Assembly: GCA_022616535.1 (NCBI GenBank)
Contig: JAKEEM010000021.1
Span: 1 to 64,000 of the forward strand
Reading direction: 5' to 3'
DNA length: 64,000 bases
Origin: Chlorobiota bacterium
Lineage (GTDB): Bacteria; Bacteroidota; Ignavibacteria; Tepidaquicellales; OLB5
Part shown: piece after piece, positions 1-6,899 of the stretch
Layout of the letters: the number at the start of each line of letters is the position of its first letter
How positions within the stretch are numbered: the stretch's first letter is position 1
Translations under genes and position numbers: made by a program
Notes under the pieces: generated by a model
Told to the model about the DNA's origin: nothing
Database searches by the model: none
What the model saw: the letters and a program-made list of their open reading frames with translations, nothing else

Positions 1-19
1 AGAAATTATCACAAAATAA

Positions 20-469
20 ATGACACAAATTGAAATATGGATGCAGCATGCTTTTAAGGAAGCCGAAAAAGCATACAGGAAAGAAGAAATTCCAATAGGC
101 GCTGTAATTGTTTTTGAAAACCGGATAATCGGCAAAGGCCATAACCAGGTCGAATCCTTAAAAGACCCGACTGCCCACGCTGAAATAATTGCAATTACTT
201 CAGCAGCAAACTACCTTTCTTCAAAGGCATTGCTTGGATGCAGCATGTATGTAACGCTTGAGCCGTGCTCAATGTGCGCCGGAGCAATTGTTCTTTCAAA
301 GCTTGAAAACCTTTTCTTCGGTTCATTTGATAGCAAATCCGGCGCCTGCGGAAGTGTACTGAATATTACCAACAACAGCTCGCTTAACCACAAGCTCAAT
401 GTATCAGGCGGCATACTCGATAACAAATGCAGCGAGCTTTTACGAAACTTCTTCGAGGTAAAAAGATAA
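20..469 (+). CDS. tadA: tRNA adenosine(34) deaminase TadA
   Basis: Deaminates adenosine-34 to inosine in the anticodon of tRNA-Arg(ACG), in the cytoplasm. The 149-residue protein is the usual length. It carries the zinc-dependent deaminase signature: HAE (His53, proton-shuttling Glu55) and PCSMC (Cys83, Cys86). The 'PIGAVIV' strand and the C-terminal helix also fit. TadA is preferred over a general cytidine/guanine deaminase because of 'LEPCSMCAGAIVLSK' and the short length. The ATG start at 20 lies about 20 bases into the window, so its promoter cannot be judged. The MATE gene follows after about 120 bases on the same strand. Confidence 0.93.
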   Translation: MTQIEIWMQHAFKEAEKAYRKEEIPIGAVIVFENRIIGKGHNQVESLKDPTAHAEIIAITSAANYLSSKALLGCSMYVTLEPCSMCAGAIVLSKLENLFFGSFDSKSGACGSVLNITNNSSLNHKLNVSGGILDNKCSELLRNFFEVKR

Positions 470-591
470 TCACTGATTAATCTGATTAAAAGATTTCACC
501 AATGCTTTACCGAATATTTCAAAGAACATTATAAACATTAAATTATTTTTATCGTATCAGCGCAATCAACTAAATCATTTTAAATCAGCGA

Positions 592-1989
592 TTGCTTACA
601 ACTTCCGGAAATTTAAATAAGCAAATTATTCGCCTTGCGTGGCCTGTTTTTCTGCAGAACCTTGCCAGAAGTCTGGCAATTGCCATTTTAGATTCATACT
701 GGATTGGCAAAATCAGCAGCGAGCATCTTGCAGCAATTGCAGTCGGCACCTTTTTATCCTGGGGCGCGTATGCTCTGGGAGAGCTGGTTCCAATCGGCAC
801 AAACGCGCTTGTTTCACAGGCGGTCGGAGCAAAAGAAAGCGATTCAGCGAGACACATCGGAACGCTGAATCTCTTTAATTCGGTTATTTTAGGAATAATC
901 ATAGCAATTATTTTAATCCCGCTATTGCCGGTTCTTTACAGCTTTACAAATCTCGATATGGCTAAATCCGCTCTTGCAAACGATTACCTTTACCCGATAT
1001 TATTCCTGCTTCCATGCACAATTTTGTTTGAAACCGGAAGTGCGGTATTCCGCGGGCACGGAAACACTCAGACTCCATTCAGACTGCTTCTTCTTGTTTT
1101 TTCTCTTAAGGCACTGCTAAGCCCGCTGTTGATTTTCACTTTCAATCTTGGAATGAGCGGGGCTTCGATTTCCACAATGGTTTCATACGGAAGCGTCTTT
1201 ATCATTGAGCTTATACTTTTGAAAAAAGCGGGACATATAACATCGCTTAAGAAAAAGCTCAGCTCGATTATTAAAGATACAAAGTATAACCTTAAAGTCA
1301 CCAGGGAAACATTTAAAATCGGGCTGCCGCTTTCGCTTGAGGGGCTTGCATTTTCGTTCATTTACGTTTTCGTTAGCCGCTTTGTTGCAGATTTCGGCAC
1401 AACGGGGCTTGCCGCCTTGGGCATAGGGCACCGTTCGGAGGCAATTCCCTACCAGGTGGGAGAAGCATTTGCAATGACAGCCTCGATTATAGTCGGGCAG
1501 AACATCGGCGCGCGCAATGTTGAACGCGCTGAAAAAGGAGCGTGGCGCGTGCTGTTTCTTTCATGGATACCGATGGCTGTTTACGGATTTTTCCTTTTCC
1601 TTTTTCCCGCTGAAATTGCCGGGATATTCACAACTGACCGAGCCGTAATTGAAACAGCAAAGGTTTACAATTTGATTGCGGCGTTCAGTATTTTTTTTGC
1701 AATGAGCGAGCAGATTTTCACAGGTGCATTTGCCGGCGCGGGCAATTCGCTCCCCCCGCTTGTAATTTACCTCCCGCTGACTGCAATCAGAATTCCCCTT
1801 TGCGCGCTGCTTGCACCAATTTACGGAATGAACGGTGTGTGGATTGCAATATTTTCGACTTCCATAGCCAAAGGAATACTGATTGCCGTATGGTTTAAAA
1901 TAGGCAGGTGGAAAAAAAGGACATTCAAGCTTGCCAAGCAAACCGAAGCTTATATCGAATCACCCGTAGAGAAATTTGATATCAGGTAA
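592..1989 (+). CDS. MATE family efflux transporter
   Basis: A multidrug and toxin extrusion antiporter of the inner membrane, expected to exchange cations for drugs or metabolites. The 465 residues form about twelve hydrophobic segments in two halves. Each half begins with the MATE-type pattern ('IIRLAWPVFLQNL' near the N-terminus; 'KIGLPLSLEGLAFS' about residue 240), and 'GTNALVSQAVGA' and 'AMTASIIVGQNIGA' are the matching loop motifs. The start is TTG at 592; no ATG lies nearby in frame and the MATE N-terminus begins there. The substrate cannot be read from sequence. It is followed by a kilobase without coding sequence. Confidence 0.88.
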   Translation: MLTTSGNLNKQIIRLAWPVFLQNLARSLAIAILDSYWIGKISSEHLAAIAVGTFLSWGAYALGELVPIGTNALVSQAVGAKESDSARHIGTLNLFNSVILGIIIAIILIPLLPVLYSFTNLDMAKSALANDYLYPILFLLPCTILFETGSAVFRGHGNTQTPFRLLLLVFSLKALLSPLLIFTFNLGMSGASISTMVSYGSVFIIELILLKKAGHITSLKKKLSSIIKDTKYNLKVTRETFKIGLPLSLEGLAFSFIYVFVSRFVADFGTTGLAALGIGHRSEAIPYQVGEAFAMTASIIVGQNIGARNVERAEKGAWRVLFLSWIPMAVYGFFLFLFPAEIAGIFTTDRAVIETAKVYNLIAAFSIFFAMSEQIFTGAFAGAGNSLPPLVIYLPLTAIRIPLCALLAPIYGMNGVWIAIFSTSIAKGILIAVWFKIGRWKKRTFKLAKQTEAYIESPVEKFDIR

Positions 1990-2200
1990 ATCAATTTGTC
2001 AGATTAATCAGATTTGTCAAATTTATCAGATTAACCGACTATACTTTGGCGAGGAAACCTGCCATAGGCGCCGTGCCCGAGGCAGGCGGGGGCAGACTCT
2101 CGCTCCTACAATTGTTATTCCAGACTGCGCGGGGACAAGTTTACTATTTTTTTTTTGCTTTTAATTACTCATTACTAATTATTCATTACTCATTAAAAAA
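1990..2200. other. intergenic stretch with short degenerate repeats
   Basis: No gene is supported here. The first 50 bases are built from near-repeats of CAGATTAATCAG / CAGATTTGTCA, and positions 2165-2195 from ATTACTCATTACTAATT-type repeats. Between them is an inverted repeat, CCTGCC (2058-2063) with GGCAGG (2081-2086), in a GC-rich island. The ORFs of the track at 1976 and 2046 are low-complexity readings of this material. Confidence 0.6.
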
Positions 2201-2214
2201 TACCACCCAGGTGG
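2195..2214 (-). terminator. putative terminator of the structured RNA
   Basis: Read on the minus strand, a CCAC/GTGG stem is followed by TATTTTTT. The stem is short, so this is only moderately convincing, but its position at the end of the hairpin-rich block is right. Confidence 0.4.
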
Positions 2215-2657
2215 ATTTAATCCCGCACATAAACTATGTACGGGACAGGTTTTGAAAGTGGGTTTGTGACTCTGCCGCCTGCCTTGTGGGCTTACCTTGT
2301 GAGTTGGCGGTCAGTATTTGACTGCTTTGACTCAACAATATAAGCTTGAAAGCAAGCCGGTAGAAAACACATTACCGGTTCCTTCCAAAAAACCTTGTTA
2401 CGTATCCAAGGGTGAAACACCCCTCCGCAGTGGCCAGGGACAGTCTTATACCATAGAGTCGTCGCTCGGGGAGCCCATCTCTCTGCATAACCGGATAGCC
2501 CAATGAAATGCGGGTACTCCCTGAACCAAGCTCAGCCAGTTGACCCGGCGGGAAAAAAGGTTTTGGCTATTATCCTTAATTCCCCGGTGCCTGCAAAAGA
2601 CCCCCGTCAGGGTCTTCCCTCTCCCGTTTGCCCCTTTTAGGCGCGTTGAGAAACCAA
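2195..2657 (-). ncRNA. candidate structured RNA, family not recognised
   Basis: This roughly 460-base segment has no convincing ORF, is clearly richer in G+C than its flanks, and is packed with hairpins. AAGACCC/GGGTCTT lies at 2597-2616, AGGGTG/CACCCT at 2409-2423, CCGGTA/TACCGG at 2357-2378, GCTTG/CAAGC at 2344-2357, CCGCC/GGCGG enclosing a smaller hairpin at 2275-2310, and TCCCG-ACATA/TATGT-CGGGA at 2221-2245. A minus-strand promoter sits just upstream and a hairpin plus T-tract just downstream, which sets the strand. It lacks the conserved cores of RNase P RNA, tmRNA, SRP RNA and group II domain V as far as I can read them. Boundaries are estimates. The function is unknown. Confidence 0.55.
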
Positions 2658-2663
2658 ACGTGG

Positions 2664-2694
2664 CAAAATTACAACATCAAAAATCGAATGTCAA
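2664..2694 (-). promoter_or_regulatory. Bacteroidota-type promoter for the structured RNA
   Basis: On the minus strand TTG (2692-2694) is followed after exactly 20 bases by TAATTTTG (2664-2671), a full match to TAnnTTTG. The predicted start of transcription is about 2657. It has the same geometry as the gap, efp and tRNA-Ser promoters in this window. Confidence 0.65.
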
Positions 2695-2699
2695 GTGTA

Positions 2700-2955
2700 T
2701 TTACCTCATTAGGCACATATGAGGTGAAAGTTTGCAAGCAATTAAAAATTAGGAATTAAGAATTACGAATTGAAAAAAACAGTAGCTGTGAAAACAGAGC
2801 ACAAACAGAAAAAGCGAAGAAAATATTATAATTGCAGAAAAATTTTAAGGAAAAAGTGTTAAGAGTGCAAAATTGTTAATAACGTTCAATAAATACAGTT
2901 TTGCAATGGGGACTCTTCGGCTTCGCTTAGGGATGTTATTACATTTTAGAAACCC
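2700..2955. other. AT-rich intergenic spacer
   Basis: Nothing beyond short A-runs and a small GC-rich patch (GGGGACTCTTCGGCTTCGC) is visible here. No ORF with codon structure was found. Confidence 0.5.
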
Positions 2956-2959
2956 TTTA

Positions 2960-2990
2960 TTGCATTTTCGGGTTTTTATTATTAAATTGC
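2960..2990 (+). promoter_or_regulatory. promoter of the TetR-paa operon
   Basis: TTG (2960-2962), a 20-base spacer, then TAAATTGC (2983-2990), six of eight matches to TAnnTTTG. The -7 element touches the palindromic operator at 2990-3005, so a bound repressor would cover the transcription start. Confidence 0.5.
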
Positions 2991-3005
2991 CTAACAGTCG
3001 TTAGG
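2990..3005. promoter_or_regulatory. TetR-type operator palindrome
   Basis: CCTAAC-AGTC-GTTAGG is a perfect 6+6 inverted repeat placed between the -7 element and the regulator's start codon. As I recall it, the Thermus PaaR consensus is CNAACGNNCGTTNG; this site differs from it at one position. Auto-repression of the TetR gene and control of the downstream paa genes is inferred. Confidence 0.65.
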
Positions 3006-3012
3006 ATAAAAC

Positions 3013-3594
3013 TTGGAAAAATCACGCAAAGAGCAAATAATTCAATCAGCGGCAAAGCTGTTTAAGGAAAAAGGCTTTGAGGCGGCTTCTATGAGGGATA
3101 TTGCAAGAACGCTCGGCATTGAGGCGGCATCGCTCTACAGCCACATTAAATCCAAGGATGAGATACTTGAACTCATCTGCTTCCGAACCGCAGATGAGCT
3201 GATTAAGGCAATTGACGAGGTAAACGATTTGTATTTTAATGCCGAAGAAAAGCTCAGCATGGCGATAAAAAACCACGTGAAAATAATTACGGAAAATCTT
3301 GACTCCTCATCGGTTTTTTTGCGTGAGTGGCGGCACTTGACAAAGCCAAAACTTAAGGAATTTATTTCGCTTCGTGACAGGTATGAAAACGGATTTAAGC
3401 AGATTCTGGTGAACGGTGAGAATGAAAATGTATTCGATGCACCGGATAAAAAATTCGCAGTGCTCACGATTTTATCGGCATTGAACTGGCTGACTGAGTG
3501 GTACAATCCAAACGGCAAAATGACGCCGGACGAAATCGCAGAGCATTTAACAGAGTTTATTTTAACGGGACTTAGAGTTAAATCGGTAGTATAA
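3013..3594 (+). CDS. TetR/AcrR family regulator, likely of the paa genes
   Basis: A one-component repressor of 193 residues. Residues 5-50 form the TetR helix-turn-helix ('IIQSAAKLFKEKGFEAASMRDIARTLG', 'AASLYSHIKSKDEIL'). The rest is the helical ligand-binding and dimer domain. The start is TTG at 3013, giving the standard short N-terminus. A 16-bp palindrome lies eight bases before the start, and paaA follows 42 bases after the stop. By analogy with PaaR of Thermus, the effector may be phenylacetyl-CoA, but this rests on context only. The family is certain, the ligand is not. Confidence 0.88.
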   Translation: MEKSRKEQIIQSAAKLFKEKGFEAASMRDIARTLGIEAASLYSHIKSKDEILELICFRTADELIKAIDEVNDLYFNAEEKLSMAIKNHVKIITENLDSSSVFLREWRHLTKPKLKEFISLRDRYENGFKQILVNGENENVFDAPDKKFAVLTILSALNWLTEWYNPNGKMTPDEIAEHLTEFILTGLRVKSVV

Positions 3595-3607
3595 TAAATT
3601 AAATAGA

Positions 3608-3625
3608 TTCCCGATTTCTCGGGAA
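3608..3625 (+). other. hairpin between the regulator and paaA
   Basis: TTCCCGA-TTTC-TCGGGAA is a perfect 7-bp stem in the 42-base gap. No T-run follows, so it looks like an mRNA processing or stabilising hairpin, not a terminator. Confidence 0.4.
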
Positions 3626-3636
3626 AGACTGGAAAA

Positions 3637-4626
3637 ATGTACGGAACAACATTTATAGACAAAAACAAACCTGTAAAAAACATTCTTGAGGGCGAGGACC
3701 CTGTAAAGCTTGCCGAGTTTGAGGCGAGAATAACCCGGGGTGAAAAAATTGAACCGCGTGACTGGATGCCGAAGGAATACCGCAGGCAATTAATTAGAAT
3801 GATTGAGCAGCACGCACACTCTGAAATAATCGGAGCACTGCCGGAGGGAACGTGGATAACGCGCGCGCCCGGATTCAGACGCAAGCTTGCGCTTATGGCA
3901 AAGGTGCAGGATGAAGTCGGACACGGGCAGTTGTTATACAGTGCCGCTGAAACTCTCGGCAAAACGCGTGAGGCAATGATTAACGATTTGATTAACGGTA
4001 AATCCAAATACTCAAACGTGTTCAACTATCCCGCAATGACATGGGGTGATACGGCAATCATAGCGTGGCTTATTGATGCGGGGGCAATAATCAACCAGGT
4101 AACAAATTCAAAGGGCTCCTACGGGCCCTACTGCCGTGCGCTTGAGAGAATTTGCAGCGAGGAGTCATTTCATTTAAAATACGGGCATGATAATGTTGTT
4201 TACCTCGCGACAGGAACACCTAAACAAAGGGAGCTTGTTCAGGATGCACTCAACAGGTGGTGGACACCGATTATGCATTTCCACGGTCCGCCGGACAAAA
4301 TTTCCGCCCACACCCAAATACTGATGAAATGGAAGGTTAAAATGGCATCAAATGATGATATGCGCCAGCAGTTTTTAAACGAATATGTTCCGAAAATATG
4401 GGATTTGGGCTTAACAATTCCCGACCCGAATCTGAGGAAAAACGAAGAAACCGGTAAATGGGAATACACAGAGCCGGACTGGGACGAGTTTAAACGCGTA
4501 ATCAACGGCGACGGACCCTGCAACAAGGAACGCCTGCAGGTAAGGCGCTGGGCTGAGGAACGAGGCGCATGGGTAAGAAGGGCATTGAAAAAAGCTGAAG
4601 CAAAGTATACCGTACCGCTTGCGTAG
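3637..4626 (+). CDS. paaA: phenylacetyl-CoA 1,2-epoxidase catalytic subunit PaaA
   Basis: Diiron oxygenase subunit that epoxidises the aromatic ring of phenylacetyl-CoA, the second step of aerobic phenylacetate degradation. The 329-residue length matches PaaA. Likely iron ligands are visible: Glu63, Glu93-Val-Gly-His96, and Glu176-Ser-Phe-His179 within '[12 protein letters not shown]'. The C-terminal '[14 protein letters not shown]' is typical of the family. The ATG at 3637 follows the hairpin. It needs PaaC as structural partner, PaaB, and the reductase PaaE, which is not in this window. A four-helix-bundle gene now separates it from paaB. Confidence 0.93.
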   Translation: MYGTTFIDKNKPVKNILEGEDPVKLAEFEARITRGEKIEPRDWMPKEYRRQLIRMIEQHAHSEIIGALPEGTWITRAPGFRRKLALMAKVQDEVGHGQLLYSAAETLGKTREAMINDLINGKSKYSNVFNYPAMTWGDTAIIAWLIDAGAIINQVTNSKGSYGPYCRALERICSEESFHLKYGHDNVVYLATGTPKQRELVQDALNRWWTPIMHFHGPPDKISAHTQILMKWKVKMASNDDMRQQFLNEYVPKIWDLGLTIPDPNLRKNEETGKWEYTEPDWDEFKRVINGDGPCNKERLQVRRWAEERGAWVRRALKKAEAKYTVPLA

Positions 4627-4644
4627 CCATCGGTTGGCAAGTTA

Positions 4645-5119
4645 CAAGTTGCAGGTTACAAGTTGGGGGTTTTTAATAAATTCACAAAAATAATTTAAGC
4701 GATAAATAATGGCTAAAGTCAATAGATTTGAAGAATTGGAAGTATGGCAAAAAGCAATGAGCATTGCAGTAGAAATCTACAACTTAACCAAAGAAGAAAA
4801 ATTTTTACGAGAGTACAGCCTGAAGGACCAGATTATCAGAGCGGCAATTTCAATATCAAATAATATATCCGAAGGTTTTGAATATAACAACTCTAAAGAC
4901 TTTGTAAAATTCTTAAGATATTCAAAGGGTTCTACCGGCGAACTAAGAAACATGATAACATTCCTGTTAAAAATCGGATTTATAAAAGAAGAGTATCACC
5001 AAAGACTCACAAATGAGCTTGTTACTCTTTCCAAGCAGCTTTACGCTTTTATAAATTACCTGAAAAAGAATGAACAAAAGAAGAAATAACACAAATTATA
5101 ACTTGTAACCTGCAACTTG
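4645..5119. mobile_element. four-helix-bundle gene cassette bounded by 20-bp inverted repeats
   Basis: CAAGTTGCAGGTTACAAGTT at 4645-4664 recurs as its exact reverse complement at 5100-5119. The two copies bracket a single gene and split the paaA-paaB junction. Similar but degenerate sequence continues outside both repeats, and a related fragment lies before paaD. There is no transposase. A CCATC on both outer sides (4627-4631, 5130-5134) might be a target duplication but is too short to trust. Confidence 0.55.
4709..5089 (+). CDS. four-helix bundle protein (23S rRNA intervening-sequence protein family)
   Basis: The 126-residue all-helical protein belongs to the S23/IVP family: 'FEELEVWQKAMSIAVEIYNLT' opens it, and 'LKDQIIRAAISISNNISEGFE' is the family's best-conserved helix. 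Relatives are encoded inside intervening sequences of 23S rRNA in Leptospira and Coxiella, and the avd protein of diversity-generating retroelements has the same fold. The biochemical role is unknown. The gene has no link to phenylacetate metabolism, so it appears to be an insertion. The C-terminus is lysine-rich ('KKNEQKKK'). Confidence 0.85.
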   Translation: MAKVNRFEELEVWQKAMSIAVEIYNLTKEEKFLREYSLKDQIIRAAISISNNISEGFEYNNSKDFVKFLRYSKGSTGELRNMITFLLKIGFIKEEYHQRLTNELVTLSKQLYAFINYLKKNEQKKK

Positions 5120-5137
5120 AAACCTGAAACCATCAAT

Positions 5138-5557
5138 ATGCAATCTTATGACCCAAGAGTAAACAGAATGGAACTCCCCTCCAACGAAGACGGGAAGGAA
5201 GTTCTTCAATCCGAGGAAAACTGGGAAACATACGAAGTGTTTCACCAGAAAAAACGCGGGGATCAGCATATCCACGTTGGAATAGTTCACGCCGCAAATC
5301 CCGAAATGGCTTTAATTTTGGCAAAGGAATCCTTCGGCAGGAGAAGACAGACAGCAAATCTTTGGGTTGTCAAAAGCTCCCAGGTACACGCAACAGATTA
5401 CGAAAACCAGGATATGTTTGAAACGACACCCGAAAAAACTTACCGCGAGGCGAGCGATTATTATTGCATGGACAGAATCCGAAAATACCAGCAGGAGCAC
5501 GGAATTGCCGACAGAAAAGGCGAGAGAAGGAAAAAAACGGAAGCGAAGTCAAAATGA
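5138..5557 (+). CDS. paaB: phenylacetyl-CoA epoxidase subunit PaaB
   Basis: A small subunit of the epoxygenase complex, thought to bridge PaaAC units. The core 'WETYEVFHQKKRGDQHIHVGIVHAANPEMALILAKESFGRR' is the PaaB domain. The ORF track starts at a TTG at 5117, but its first seven codons lie in the inverted repeat; the ATG at 5138 ('MQSYDPRVNRMELP') gives the normal N-terminus and 139 residues. The last codons overlap paaC by four bases (ATGA), indicating translational coupling. The C-terminal tail is longer and more charged than the E. coli protein ('KGERRKKTEAKSK'). Confidence 0.9.
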   Translation: MQSYDPRVNRMELPSNEDGKEVLQSEENWETYEVFHQKKRGDQHIHVGIVHAANPEMALILAKESFGRRRQTANLWVVKSSQVHATDYENQDMFETTPEKTYREASDYYCMDRIRKYQQEHGIADRKGERRKKTEAKSK

Positions 5558-6324
5558 AATACAACGAACAGCAATTAACAGCAGTAAAAGAACTTTTATA
5601 TAAAATAGCTGATGACCAGCTTATAATCGGACACCGAAACAGCGAATGGACTGGGCTTGGACCGATACTCGAAGAGGATATCGCTTTTTCATCGATAGCA
5701 CAGGATAAGCTGGGTCAGTCATTGCACATATATGAGCTTCTGCATTCGCTCGGCGAGAAAGACCCCGATACGATTGCCTTTACACGCGGTGCAAAGGATT
5801 TTAAATGCTGTCAATTTGTTGAACACCCGATTGGAGAGTATGATTTCAGTCTGATGCGGAATTTCTTGTTCAGCCATTCAGAGCTGATTAGGTTTGAAAT
5901 GCTTTCAAACAGCTCACTTGAAGAGCTCGCAAAGCTTGCAAGGAAATACAAAGGCGAGATAAAATACCACGTAATGCACTCTGACACATGGGTAAAGCAG
6001 CTTGGCAAAGCAAATGATGAAAGCCGTGCAAGAATGCAGTCCGCTTTAAATGAATCCTTTAACCTGGCGCTTGGAATATTCGAAGAAAGTGAATTTGCGG
6101 GAGATTTAAACGAAATGAAAGTTTTTGAAGGTGAGAAGGTGCTGCAAAATAATTGGCTCGAACAAATTACGCAGGTATTGGAAAGAGGATCGCTGGAGAT
6201 TCCCGCGCAAACAAAATGGGTACCCGCTTACCGCGGAAGGAAAGGTTACCATACGGAATATCTGCAGCCGCTGCTTGATGAAATGGGAGAAGTATTCACG
6301 GTAGACCCTAAGGCGGAATGGTAA
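5554..6324 (+). CDS. paaC: phenylacetyl-CoA epoxidase structural subunit PaaC
   Basis: A ferritin-fold partner of PaaA that stabilises the catalytic subunit but does not itself carry the diiron site. The correct start is ATG 5554, overlapping the paaB stop, and gives 256 residues; the track's earlier start at 5464 lies inside paaB. Recognisable stretches are 'IADDQLIIGHRNSEWTGLGPILEEDIAFSSIAQDKLGQ' (residues about 15-50) and 'KYHVMHSDTWVKQLG'. The C-terminal 'GYHTEYLQPLLDEMGEV' is typical. The paaD gene follows 54 bases later. Confidence 0.92.
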   Translation: MKYNEQQLTAVKELLYKIADDQLIIGHRNSEWTGLGPILEEDIAFSSIAQDKLGQSLHIYELLHSLGEKDPDTIAFTRGAKDFKCCQFVEHPIGEYDFSLMRNFLFSHSELIRFEMLSNSSLEELAKLARKYKGEIKYHVMHSDTWVKQLGKANDESRARMQSALNESFNLALGIFEESEFAGDLNEMKVFEGEKVLQNNWLEQITQVLERGSLEIPAQTKWVPAYRGRKGYHTEYLQPLLDEMGEVFTVDPKAEW

Positions 6325-6378
6325 AAGGATTGCAGGTTGCAAATACAGATTGCAGGTTTAAGGTTGAAAAAACTAAAA

Positions 6379-6879
6379 ATGGAAGTTAAATTTATATTTA
6401 CAAAAGAAGATATCTTAAAAGCTCTGGAGGAAGTTAAGGACCCCGAGATTCCGACTATTTCTATTGTTGATTTGGGCGTTGTAACAGACGTAAATATAGA
6501 TGAAAATAATTTTGTAAGTATAACTTTAACTCCCACATTTGCCGGCTGTCCCGCACTTAAGGTTATGGAAAATCTGGTTAAGGAACAAATCGAAAAGATG
6601 GATGTAAGCGGCATTGAGGTTAAGACAACGTTTGATGTGCAGTGGAATACGGATATGATAACCGAAAAAGGGCATGAGGCATTAAAGAAACACGGGCTTG
6701 CTCCGCCGGCAAAACATAACGGACTCGTTCAGATTAAAATACTCGAAAATGTTAGGTGCCCCAACTGTGGCAGCAAAAATACGGAGCTTAAAACACCCTT
6801 TGGCCCGACCCTGTGCCGCTCAATCCACTACTGCAATAACTGCCTTAATGCATTCGAGCAGTTCAAGCCGGTGGGTTAA
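6379..6879 (+). CDS. paaD: phenylacetate degradation protein PaaD (SufT/MIP18-like)
   Basis: A small protein needed for epoxygenase activity, probably helping to mature its Fe-S reductase or metal site. The N-terminal half is the MIP18/DUF59 fold ('VKDPEIPTISIVDLGVV', 'LTPTFAGCPAL'). The C-terminal half is a zinc ribbon with CPNCGSKN and 'CNNC' pairs. The track begins at TTG 6337 inside a repeat-like spacer; ATG 6379 ('MEVKFIFTKEDIL') gives the expected 166 residues. This is the last paa gene here: no paaE, paaG, paaZ, paaJ or paaK follows, and the next gene is on the other strand. Confidence 0.9.
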   Translation: MEVKFIFTKEDILKALEEVKDPEIPTISIVDLGVVTDVNIDENNFVSITLTPTFAGCPALKVMENLVKEQIEKMDVSGIEVKTTFDVQWNTDMITEKGHEALKKHGLAPPAKHNGLVQIKILENVRCPNCGSKNTELKTPFGPTLCRSIHYCNNCLNAFEQFKPVG

Positions 6880-6899
6880 GCACCCCCAAGTTTAAAACA

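Noticed and set aside
2401-2460. Cobalamin riboswitch on the plus strand (GGGTGAAACACC...GCAGTGGCC)
   Set aside because: The similarity is short, the B12 box order is wrong, and no vitamin B12 gene lies downstream.
2195-2657. RNase P RNA, tmRNA or SRP RNA as identity of the structured block
   Set aside because: The RNase P P4 core (GAGGAAAGTCC and its partner), the tmRNA T arm (GGTTCGANNCC) and tag, and the SRP GGAAG loop could not be found on either strand. GAGGGAAGACC is only superficially similar to the RNase P core and is part of another hairpin.
4627-5134. CCATC target-site duplication around the four-helix cassette
   Set aside because: Five bases, with the adjacent repeat ends not aligned, can arise by chance; kept only as a remark.
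5117-5137. Extended N-terminus for paaB in the ORF track
   Set aside because: It is encoded by the inverted repeat arm; ATG 5138 fits the family.
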